From the NCBI GenBank assembly GCA_013695175.1, contig JACDAZ010000291.1, positions 1 through 5,457 on the forward strand: a stretch of 5,457 bases of DNA. The letters run 5' to 3'. This DNA is from Flavisolibacter sp. (lineage in GTDB: Bacteria > Bacteroidota > Bacteroidia > Chitinophagales > Chitinophagaceae). The translations under genes and the position numbers were made by a program. Below the pieces are notes generated by a model. The model worked only from the letters and a program-made list of their open reading frames with translations, did no database searches and was not told the origin of the DNA. Positions 1 to 5,261 of this stretch are shown piece by piece (the first letter of the stretch is position 1; each line of letters opens with the position of its first letter).

Positions 1-2
1 GT

Positions 3-398
3 GTGTTTACAGGTCCGCATACATATGTAAGTGCTACATGGTATACCGATCCGCACCAGGCTTCCACCTGGAATTATATTTCTGTACATGTAAAAGGGGT
101 AATAAAATTTTTAGGTGATGAAGCATTGGTGGACGTGCTGAAAAAAATTACGCTTCATTTTGAAAACAATAATCATGAATCTTCTACTGTTTTTGATAAT
201 TTACCGGAAGATTACCGCAACAGGCTAATGAAGGCTATTGTTGCTTTTGAAATAGAAGTAATAGAGATTGATAATGTATTTAAGCTGAGTCAAAATCGCG
301 ATAAAGAAAGCTACCGGAACATCATTGAAAAACTAAAGAAGCAGGGAGGTGATGGAAGTTTAATAGCTGGTGAAATGGAAAAGAGAGGGGAACGCTGA
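3..398 (+). CDS. paiB: PaiB-like FMN-binding negative transcriptional regulator, 5'-truncated
   Basis: This is the C-terminal 131 residues of a PaiB-type protein; the family is usually about 200 residues, so roughly the first third lies off the left edge. The GTG at position 3 is only the first whole codon, not a start. Recognisable family segments are GPHTYVSATWY (visible residues 4-14), TWNYISVHVKG (22-32) and a C-terminal KLSQN (94-98) followed by an amphipathic helix. PaiB proteins adopt a split-barrel, FMN-binding fold; the Bacillus subtilis member is described as a negative regulator of sporulation and protease genes, but the role of this homologue is unknown. The gene is convergent with ACMSD, so a link to tryptophan catabolism is not implied. 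Its last codons, GAA CGC TGA, coincide with the end of an interspersed repeat, so the final Glu-Arg and stop are repeat-derived. Confidence 0.85.
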   Translation: MFTGPHTYVSATWYTDPHQASTWNYISVHVKGVIKFLGDEALVDVLKKITLHFENNNHESSTVFDNLPEDYRNRLMKAIVAFEIEVIEIDNVFKLSQNRDKESYRNIIEKLKKQGGDGSLIAGEMEKRGER

Positions 399-422
399 TT
401 TTTATGATGGTTAAGATTTTTA

Positions 423-460
423 GAACGCAGATTTTTAAGATGCTTAAGATGGGTTAAGAT
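423..460 (+). repeat. GAACGC repeat unit, full-length copy
   Basis: The unit starts GAACGCAGAT and has GAT at unit positions 8, 17, 26 and 36, the same spacing as the other full copies. The distal end is degenerate (GGGTTAAGAT). It follows directly on a truncated copy (390-417) in the same orientation, which has GAT at positions 8, 17 and 26. Confidence 0.75.
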
Positions 461-475
461 TTTTTTTGGACTATA

Positions 476-514
476 ATCAGTGAAAATCATAAGAATCATA
501 ATGATCTGTGTTCC
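476..514 (-). repeat. GAACGC repeat unit, inverted copy
   Basis: This 39-bp copy reads ATCAGTG on the plus strand and ends ATCTGTGTTCC, with ATC at positions 1, 11, 20 and 29. It matches the copy at 586-624 at 31 of 39 positions by eye. It is inverted relative to 423-460, and ATCTGTGTTC can pair with GAACGCAGAT with a single G-U wobble. Confidence 0.75.
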
Positions 515-585
515 ATTTTATGATGGTTAGATTCTTGTGGGACTTATTTTATAATGGTAAAACTGTTGAATTTTTTATAAGAAGC

Positions 586-624
586 ATCAGTGTAAATCAT
601 AAAAATCTTAAAAACCCGCGTTCC
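586..624 (-). repeat. GAACGC repeat unit, inverted copy
   Basis: This 39-bp copy starts ATCAGTGTAAATC and ends CCGCGTTCC. ATC is kept at positions 1, 11 and 20; the fourth has decayed to ACC. It lies seven bases from the ACMSD-side terminal end at 631-640. Confidence 0.7.
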
Positions 625-631
625 ATCTCTA

Positions 632-1627
632 TCAGCGTTCATTTAAATCCAGCCACTCCAGTGCATTTTTATACAAAAGCTTTTCTTCAATCTCATTAGC
701 CAGTTTTAAACTTTCAATCAATTCACCAGGCACATGTTCTCCAAGCGGAAATGGATAATCAGAGCCTAAACAAATTTTATCTTCACCTACCATATCCATT
801 AAAAACTGAAATGCATGCATATCATGTACCAGGCTGTCAACCCAAAAATTTCCCAGGTAAGTCCTTGGATTAATTTGATTATCTATCTGCACCAGGTCGG
901 GACGAACGTTGAAAACGTGCTCTATTCTTCCTATGGTATAGGCAAATGAGCCACCACCATGAGCAAAGGCTATCCTGAGTTTTGGAAATTTTTCAAAAAT
1001 GCCACCAAAGATCATAGAACAAATGGCTCTTGTTGTTTCGGCAGGCATACCCACCAGCCAGGGAAGCCAGTATTTCTGTGTTTCTTTTTCGCCCATCATT
1101 TCCCATGGATGAATAAAAAGTGAGCAGCCCATTTTTTCTGCTGCTTCAAAAAAAGGTAATAACTCCGGCTCACTTAAATTTTTTCCGTTGATGTTAGTAC
1201 CAATTTCGAGTCCTGGCATATGAAGTTCTTTTACACAACGTTCCATTTCTTTAATGGCAAGATCAGTATCCTGCAAAGGAACCGTACCCAGTCCGATAAA
1301 ACAATCTTTATGATCAGCAACTGTTTCTGCAATATGGTCATTAAAAAAACGCGATGTTTCCAGTGCATCCTGCGCTTTTGCCCAATAATTAAAAAGTACA
1401 GGAATAGTAGAAAGCACCTGGGTTGTTACTCCTGATGAATTACATTCCTCATTGCGTGTTATTGCATCAAATGTATTTTTATCAACCTCTCTAAAAACTT
1501 TATCACCCTTCATCATGCAGGCTTTGCAATTCCGTTCTTCAAGGTGTATAAATTCTCCATAGCCAAACTTCTTTGTCCAGTTAGGCATTTTCTCGGGCAT
1601 TATGTGCGTGTGGATATCGATTTTCAT
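632..1627 (-). CDS. nbaD: 2-amino-3-carboxymuconate-6-semialdehyde decarboxylase (ACMSD)
   Basis: This 331-residue amidohydrolase decarboxylates 2-amino-3-carboxymuconate 6-semialdehyde (ACMS) to 2-aminomuconate 6-semialdehyde, diverting ACMS from spontaneous cyclisation to quinolinate. It is cytoplasmic, with no signal peptide. It resembles animal and Pseudomonas ACMSD along its full length and has the usual family length. Zinc ligands expected for the family are present: His6 and His8 in the N-terminal DIHTH, His173 in FIHPW, and Asp290 in GSDYPFP. The catalytic His223 (FAHGGG) and the substrate-contacting Arg46 and Arg242 are also at the expected places, as is the PWLVGMPAETT segment (189-199). 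The start is the ATG opening MKIDIH, as in known homologues; there is no clear Shine-Dalgarno. It is the last gene of the leftward operon. A repeat copy ends about 8 bp upstream of the start, and another supplies its last codons, GAA CGC TGA. Symbol nbaD follows the Pseudomonas nitrobenzoate pathway. Confidence 0.95.
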   Translation of the reverse strand: MKIDIHTHIMPEKMPNWTKKFGYGEFIHLEERNCKACMMKGDKVFREVDKNTFDAITRNEECNSSGVTTQVLSTIPVLFNYWAKAQDALETSRFFNDHIAETVADHKDCFIGLGTVPLQDTDLAIKEMERCVKELHMPGLEIGTNINGKNLSEPELLPFFEAAEKMGCSLFIHPWEMMGEKETQKYWLPWLVGMPAETTRAICSMIFGGIFEKFPKLRIAFAHGGGSFAYTIGRIEHVFNVRPDLVQIDNQINPRTYLGNFWVDSLVHDMHAFQFLMDMVGEDKICLGSDYPFPLGEHVPGELIESLKLANEIEEKLLYKNALEWLDLNER

Positions 1628-1636
1628 ATTTTTAGG

Positions 1637-1674
1637 GAACGCTGATTTTTAAGATTATTATGATTTATCATAAT
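1637..1674 (+). repeat. GAACGC repeat unit upstream of ACMSD
   Basis: It starts GAACGCTGAT and has GAT at positions 8, 17 and 26; the far end is degenerate. The distal part contains a perfect 8-bp stem, ATTATGAT at 1657-1664 and ATCATAAT at 1667-1674, with a 2-base centre. With the minus copy at 1694-1730 it forms an inverted pair in the gap between the GxxExxY gene and ACMSD, so it would be transcribed as part of the ACMSD leader. Confidence 0.7.
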
Positions 1675-1693
1675 TTTTGAAATTCTAAGATTT

Positions 1694-1730
1694 AACAGTG
1701 TAGATCTGATAATCAAAATAATCACGTTCT
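1694..1730 (-). repeat. GAACGC repeat unit overlapping the GxxExxY stop codon
   Basis: This is a degenerate copy that reads AACAGTGTAGATC on the plus strand and ends ATCACGTTCT, about one base shorter than the standard unit. On the gene's strand its end reads TAGAACGTGAT, and the TAG is the stop of the GxxExxY gene. It has the same orientation as the copy at 2131-2170 on the other side of that gene. Confidence 0.6.
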
Positions 1731-2127
1731 ATTTATTTTGTTTTTTATATTCTGAAGAAAAAACTTTTCTTTTAAATTGAGCTTTCTTACCAAAATTTAA
1801 AAGTAATCCAACTTCTATGGTAGTTGCTTTTAAATAATTTATCAATTGCGCTTCATGTTCTTCACACAAACTCTCTGCTGCTTTTATTTCAATTATAGCA
1901 GAATTTTCTACAATAATATCAGCAATATAAAATCCGACTTTACAATTATTGTAATAAACCTCAATGGGTTGCTGGGCAATGCAATTTAATCCCTGGTTAC
2001 GTAATTCTATTAATACTGCATTTTCATAGACTTTTTCAAGAAATCCATAGCCAAGTTCATTGTAAACATTATAAAACCCCTTAATAATTAGAGAGGTTAA
2101 ATCAGAATGTAAAAAATTATCAGCCAT
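1729..2127 (-). CDS. GxxExxY family protein (PD-(D/E)XK nuclease-like fold)
   Basis: This 132-residue protein belongs to the GxxExxY family, named for the motif seen here at residues 28-34 (Gly28, Glu31, Tyr34 in LGYGFLEKVYENA). Further on, Asp70 (IAD) and Glu80-x-Lys82 (IEIKA) match the D...ExK core of the PD-(D/E)XK nuclease superfamily, to which the family is assigned. Length is typical for the family. Biochemical function is unknown and nuclease activity is not shown. It has no evident place in tryptophan catabolism, yet it separates dioxygenase and decarboxylase genes whose products act consecutively. The ATG begins only 3 bp from one repeat copy (2131-2170), and its TAG stop lies within another (1694-1730), both in the same orientation. 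This suggests it arrived together with the repeats; that is inference. The start is chosen because the family N-terminus is normally just this short before the first helix. Confidence 0.85.
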   Translation of the reverse strand: MADNFLHSDLTSLIIKGFYNVYNELGYGFLEKVYENAVLIELRNQGLNCIAQQPIEVYYNNCKVGFYIADIIVENSAIIEIKAAESLCEEHEAQLINYLKATTIEVGLLLNFGKKAQFKRKVFSSEYKKQNK

Positions 2128-2130
2128 TTA

Positions 2131-2170
2131 ATCTGTGTAAATCCTAAAAAATCATAATAATCTGCGTTCT
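2131..2170 (-). repeat. GAACGC repeat unit between dioxygenase and GxxExxY genes
   Basis: This 40-bp copy starts ATCTGTGTAAATC and ends ATCTGCGTTCT on the plus strand; ATC falls at positions 1, 11, 21 and 30, one extra A relative to the standard unit. It fills essentially the whole gap between the two genes: the first base of GAACGC is the G of the dioxygenase TAG stop (2169-2171), and the other end is 3 bp from the GxxExxY ATG. The GxxExxY gene therefore has only repeat sequence as its leader. Confidence 0.8.
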
Positions 2171-2696
2171 ATTTCTTCACCGGGGGTTCCATAACTTTCC
2201 CGCATTTATTACAAGTTCTTAATTCTTCATTAGAATAAAATTTTTCCATAATGGGAGGCAACTGCTTAACTATATCTTTTACAAATACATATTCTTCATA
2301 CAATTTATTTCCGCAATTTTCGCAATACCACATAAAAGCATCTTCTTCATTCTCCTCTTCTTCCCGAACCTTTTCTATAACCAGTCCAACTGTATTGGCA
2401 GGGCGTTGTGGTGAATGTGGTGTTTGTGGTGGTAATAAAAACATGTCACCTTCATTAATAGCAATATCACGGGGTTTGCCTTCATCAATAATTTTTAAAA
2501 CAATGTTACCCTCTACCTGGTAGTATAATTCTTCACTTTCATTATAGTGATAATCTTTTCGTGCATTGGGTCCGCCTACAACCATTACTATAAAATTCTC
2601 AGCATCTTTATAAACACATTGGTTTCCCACGGGAGGTTTTAAAAGATTTCGATTGTCATCAATCCATTTTTTTAAGTTGAAAGGTGCAGCAATCAT
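2169..2696 (-). CDS. nbaC: 3-hydroxyanthranilate 3,4-dioxygenase
   Basis: This 175-residue cupin opens the aromatic ring of 3-hydroxyanthranilate with O2 to give 2-amino-3-carboxymuconate 6-semialdehyde, the ACMSD substrate and spontaneous precursor of quinolinate. Length matches bacterial 3-HAO. Iron ligands expected from the Cupriavidus enzyme are present: His50, Glu56 (HYNESEE) and His94 (PPQTPHSP). Arg46 and Arg98, with Glu108, fit the substrate-binding positions. A second rubredoxin-like metal site is intact near the C-terminus: Cys125/Cys128 (YCENC) and Cys162/Cys165 (TCNKC), as in bacterial and fungal enzymes. The ATG at 2696 gives the expected N-terminus, leading to FNLKKWI. It is the first gene of the leftward operon, divergent from the SDR gene. 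Its TAG stop shares a base with the following repeat. Confidence 0.96.
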   Translation of the reverse strand: MIAAPFNLKKWIDDNRNLLKPPVGNQCVYKDAENFIVMVVGGPNARKDYHYNESEELYYQVEGNIVLKIIDEGKPRDIAINEGDMFLLPPQTPHSPQRPANTVGLVIEKVREEEENEEDAFMWYCENCGNKLYEEYVFVKDIVKQLPPIMEKFYSNEELRTCNKCGKVMEPPVKK

Positions 2697-2838
2697 AAAT
2701 TTAGATTTAGAATTTGAATTTGTTTACTTGAAGTATTTAAAATTATCCATTTCCCATGAAATAATAGCAATAACAAATAGAACAACTGCCATAACATATT
2801 CTCTACTACCAAACAATTATATCTAATTTTGGCATGCT
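2697..2838. promoter_or_regulatory. Divergent promoter region between the two catabolic operons
   Basis: This 142-bp AT-rich gap separates the divergent dioxygenase and SDR starts and must hold the leftward and rightward promoters if each operon has its own. It is the only gap in the window without a GAACGC repeat. I see no convincing operator palindrome and no gene in it. Confidence 0.6.
2824..2831 (+). promoter_or_regulatory. Candidate Bacteroidota -7 box for the SDR operon
   Basis: TAATTTTG matches the Bacteroidota -7 consensus TAnnTTTG and lies 7 bp before the SDR ATG. No matching TTTG (-33) element is visible at the usual spacing, and transcription would begin very close to the start codon, so this is a weak call. 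In an AT-rich gap such a match can occur by chance. Confidence 0.3.
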
Positions 2839-3624
2839 ATGAATTTAACTTTGGAAAGAAAAAATGCGATCATTTGCGGAAGTAGCCAGGGGATTGGATT
2901 TGCTATTGCAGAGGAGTTGGCAATGATGGGGGCTAACTGCATTTTACTGGCAAGAAGTGATGAAAATCTGCAACAGGTAGTGGCAAGGCTTGATGTTGTT
3001 CTGCGCCAGTCGCATAGCTATTATTCAATAGACTTTAATGACCAGGAAGCAACTAAAAAGTTGATTCAACAGATTGTTACTGAAAAACCCATTCATATAC
3101 TTATAAATAATTCAGGAGGGCCTGCTGCAGGACCTATTGTAGATGCAACAGAAGATCAGTTTCTGCAGGCATTTAACCAGCATTTAGTAATAAATCATAT
3201 TCTTACCAAAGCTGTAATTGAAGGAATGAAAAAAGAAAGCTATGGAAGGATCATCAATATCATTTCTACATCGGTAAAAATTCCATTAAAAAATTTAGGT
3301 GTATCGAATACGATCAGGGGAGCGGTTGCATCATGGGCAAAATCTATGGCTAATGAATTAGGACAATATAATATTACAGTGAATAATGTATTACCCGGTT
3401 TTACAACTACACAACGTTTGCAAACATTGATTGAGAATACAGCTAAAAAAGGGAATGTTTTGATGGAAGTGGTAGAAAAAAACATGAAAGAAGAAGTGCC
3501 TATGAAAAGATTTGGTGAGGTGAATGAAATAGCTGCCGTTGCTGCATTTTTGGCATCACCTGCCGCTTCTTATGTAAATGGTGTAAGTATACCTGTTGAT
3601 GGTGGAAGAACAGGAAGTATATAA
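2839..3624 (+). CDS. SDR-family protein, atypical active site
   Basis: This 261-residue protein has the classical short-chain dehydrogenase/reductase layout: a nucleotide-binding glycine motif at 13-20 (CGSSQGIG, with Cys in place of the usual Thr), NNSGGP at 90-95, and the C-terminal NGVSIPVDGG at 247-256. The catalytic Ser is present (Ser143), but in the YxxxK position the sequence reads SNTIR, so the usual Tyr is Ser156 and the usual Lys is Arg160. This resembles the ketoacyl-reductase-like SDR subgroup known to lack the normal tetrad. It may therefore have altered chemistry or a non-catalytic role. Placement upstream of the aldehyde dehydrogenase and divergent from the dioxygenase ties it to 3-hydroxyanthranilate catabolism, but no reaction can be assigned. 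The ATG at 2839 gives a standard SDR N-terminus. The stop is followed after 6 bp by a repeat copy. Confidence 0.88.
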   Translation: MNLTLERKNAIICGSSQGIGFAIAEELAMMGANCILLARSDENLQQVVARLDVVLRQSHSYYSIDFNDQEATKKLIQQIVTEKPIHILINNSGGPAAGPIVDATEDQFLQAFNQHLVINHILTKAVIEGMKKESYGRIINIISTSVKIPLKNLGVSNTIRGAVASWAKSMANELGQYNITVNNVLPGFTTTQRLQTLIENTAKKGNVLMEVVEKNMKEEVPMKRFGEVNEIAAVAAFLASPAASYVNGVSIPVDGGRTGSI

Positions 3625-3630
3625 AAAATT

Positions 3631-3668
3631 GAACGCAGATGATTATGGTTGTTAAGATTTGCACAGAT
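3631..3668 (+). repeat. GAACGC repeat unit downstream of the SDR gene
   Basis: It starts GAACGCAGAT 6 bp after the SDR stop and ends GCACAGAT; GAT occurs at unit positions 8, 28 (as part of AAGATT) and 36, with the second one decayed. It is the left arm of an inverted pair with 3707-3745. GAACGCAGAT at 3631-3640 is perfectly complementary to ATCTGCGTTC at 3735-3744, and TTAAGAT at 3652-3658 to ATCTTAA at 3717-3723. Confidence 0.8.
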
Positions 3669-3706
3669 AAATTTAAATATGTAGCTGCCATTTATAACTT
3701 CCTTAC

Positions 3707-3745
3707 ATCAGCGATTATCTTAAGAATCATAAAAATCTGCGTTCC
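3707..3745 (-). repeat. GAACGC repeat unit upstream of the aldehyde dehydrogenase
   Basis: This well-preserved 39-bp copy starts ATCAGCG and ends ATCTGCGTTCC, with ATC at positions 1, 11, 20 and 29. It ends 15 bp before the aldehyde dehydrogenase ATG, so a transcript from the SDR gene would carry the folded pair just ahead of that start. Confidence 0.8.
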
Positions 3746-3760
3746 AACCAAAAGAAATTA

Positions 3761-5218
3761 ATGAATTTAAATATTCCATATCATCTCGAAAACTATATAG
3801 GTGGGTTGTTTATTGGTCCATTAAGTGGTCAATTTATAGATGGAATCAATCCTGCAACCGGTGAAGTTTTTTGCCAGGTACCGGATAGTAAGGAAAAAGA
3901 TATTGAACTGGCAGTAAATGCAGCAAAAAAAGTATATCCTCAATGGTCTGTAACGCCGGCTGAGGAAAGATTTAAAATACTGAATCGAATAGCAACATTG
4001 ATTGATGAAAATCTTGATGAACTTGCATTAGCTGAAACTACAGATAACGGTAAACCACTATGGTTAAGTAAAAGAGTAGATATTCCAAGAGCTTCAGCCA
4101 ACTTTAGATTTTTTGCTACAGGTATTATGCATTTCGCTGCAGAAAGCCATACCATGGAAGACAAAGCAATTAACTATACCATACGTCAACCCATTGGTGT
4201 TGTTGGTTGTATATCACCATGGAACCTGCCATTATATTTGTTTACCTGGAAGATTGCACCGGCATTAGCTGCTGGAAATTGTGTAATTGCAAAACCATCC
4301 GAAGTCACTCCCGTAACAGCATTTTTATTAGGGAAAATATGTAAAGAAGCCGGTTTACCTGAGGGAGTTTTAAATATTGTTCATGGCAAAGGAGATACGA
4401 CCGGAGAAGCCATTATTAAACATCCGTCTATAAAAGCAATTTCATTTACCGGAAGTACAAAGGCAGGTGCACGTATTGCTTCCATAGCTGCACCAGTGTT
4501 TAAAAAATTGTCTCTTGAATTAGGAGGCAAAAATCCTAATATCATTTTTGCAGATTGTAACTGGGATAAAATGATGAAAACAACTATTCAATCATCGTTT
4601 AGCAATCAGGGACAAATTTGCTTATGCGGATCCAGGATATTAATTGAAGAATCAGTTTATGAACAATTTAAATCCGAATTTGTTGAGAAAGTAAAAAAGC
4701 TGACCGTAGGTGATCCCTTAAATGAAAGTTCAAAACAAGGTGCTTTGGTTAGCAAACAACATTTTGATAAAGTAAAAGCTGCTATTGAAACAGCAAAAGA
4801 AGAAGGTGGAAATATTCTATGTGGTGGTAATGTAGTGAAATTGAATGATAGGTGTGCCAATGGTTTTTTTATTGAGCCAACGGTAATTGAAGGTTTAGGT
4901 TGTGAATGTAAAACCAATACAGAAGAAATTTTTGGACCTGTTGTTACTTTACAAAAGTTTAAAACAGAAGAGGAAGCATTAGCTTTAGCAAATGCCTGCG
5001 CTTATGGATTGTCTGCTACTATCTGGACACAGGATATTTCCAAAGCAAACCGGGTTGCATCAAAAGTGGAAGCTGGTATTATTTGGGTAAACTGCTGGTT
5101 ACTACGTGATCTTAGAACACCATTCGGAGGCATTAAGAATAGTGGTGTTGGAAGAGAAGGTGGTTGGGAAGCTTTAAGATTTTTTACTGAAGCTAAAAAT
5201 GTTTGTGTAGAAATCTAA
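3761..5218 (+). CDS. nbaE: 2-aminomuconate 6-semialdehyde dehydrogenase (ALDH superfamily)
   Basis: This 485-residue NAD-dependent aldehyde dehydrogenase probably oxidises 2-aminomuconate 6-semialdehyde, the ACMSD product, to 2-aminomuconate. All core ALDH motifs are present: ISPWNLP with oxyanion Asn155, AKPSE with Lys178, FTGST at 229-233, LELGGK with general base Glu253, NQGQIC with nucleophile Cys287, and EIFGP at 389-393. Arg116 and Arg449 (in NCWLLRDLRTPFGG) are candidate counterparts of the two arginines that hold the substrate carboxylate in the Pseudomonas enzyme. The VNCWxxR-type segment is shared with ALDH8A1 and hydroxymuconic semialdehyde dehydrogenases. Sequence alone cannot exclude 2-hydroxymuconate semialdehyde; the dioxygenase and ACMSD nearby favour the amino substrate. 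The gene is probably co-transcribed with the SDR gene. The ATG at 3761 has an A-rich leader and gives normal family length. A repeat begins 5 bp after the stop. Confidence 0.92.
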   Translation: MNLNIPYHLENYIGGLFIGPLSGQFIDGINPATGEVFCQVPDSKEKDIELAVNAAKKVYPQWSVTPAEERFKILNRIATLIDENLDELALAETTDNGKPLWLSKRVDIPRASANFRFFATGIMHFAAESHTMEDKAINYTIRQPIGVVGCISPWNLPLYLFTWKIAPALAAGNCVIAKPSEVTPVTAFLLGKICKEAGLPEGVLNIVHGKGDTTGEAIIKHPSIKAISFTGSTKAGARIASIAAPVFKKLSLELGGKNPNIIFADCNWDKMMKTTIQSSFSNQGQICLCGSRILIEESVYEQFKSEFVEKVKKLTVGDPLNESSKQGALVSKQHFDKVKAAIETAKEEGGNILCGGNVVKLNDRCANGFFIEPTVIEGLGCECKTNTEEIFGPVVTLQKFKTEEEALALANACAYGLSATIWTQDISKANRVASKVEAGIIWVNCWLLRDLRTPFGGIKNSGVGREGGWEALRFFTEAKNVCVEI

Positions 5219-5223
5219 ACATT

Positions 5224-5261
5224 GAACGCTGATCATTAAGATTTTGATGATTTGCGCTGAT
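5224..5261 (+). repeat. GAACGC repeat unit after the aldehyde dehydrogenase gene
   Basis: It starts GAACGCTGAT 5 bp after the stop and ends TTTGCGCTGAT; GAT falls at positions 8, 17, 26 and 36. It is one of the best-preserved copies and forms the start of the first duplicated block at 5231-5323. Confidence 0.8.

Larger units (their letters stand above)
390..640. repeat. Nested inverted-repeat cluster between convergent paiB and ACMSD
   Basis: The whole gap is built from copies of the GAACGC repeat. Its edges form a perfect 10-bp inverted repeat, GAACGCTGAT at 390-399 and ATCAGCGTTC at 631-640, and each edge contains the TGA stop of the adjoining gene. Inside lie a truncated plus-oriented copy (390-417), a full plus copy (423-460), two minus copies (476-514 and 586-624) and a plus-like fragment near 517-533. 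No gene is supported here. Because the genes converge and the arms are complementary, the RNA from either strand could fold back, so a bidirectional terminator or 3'-end stabilising role is a reasonable inference. There is no classic GC-rich stem with a U-tract, although a T8 run occurs at 461-468. Confidence 0.8.

Noticed and set aside
3..5. GTG as start codon of the leftmost gene
   Set aside because: The PaiB family has about 70 more residues upstream, and the match is in progress at the window edge, so this is a truncated frame.
311..499. Minus-strand open frame of 62 codons
   Set aside because: It is antisense to the paiB 3' end and the repeat copies, and has low-complexity composition.
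390..640. CRISPR array
   Set aside because: Repeats are degenerate, occur in both orientations and have no regular unique spacers; no cas gene is present.
508..699. Small plus-strand open frame of 63 codons
   Set aside because: It runs through the repeat cluster and into the antisense of ACMSD; the translation follows repeat sequence and has no protein-like character.
1220..1435. Plus-strand open frame inside ACMSD
   Set aside because: It lies entirely antisense to conserved ACMSD coding sequence.
1635..2171. Conventional insertion sequence carrying the GxxExxY gene
   Set aside because: There is no transposase, and flanking copies are in the same orientation rather than forming terminal inverted repeats; no clear target-site duplication is seen.
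3500..3691. Minus-strand open frame of 63 codons over the SDR 3' end
   Set aside because: It is antisense to a well-supported SDR gene and extends only into the repeat; there is no recognisable family.
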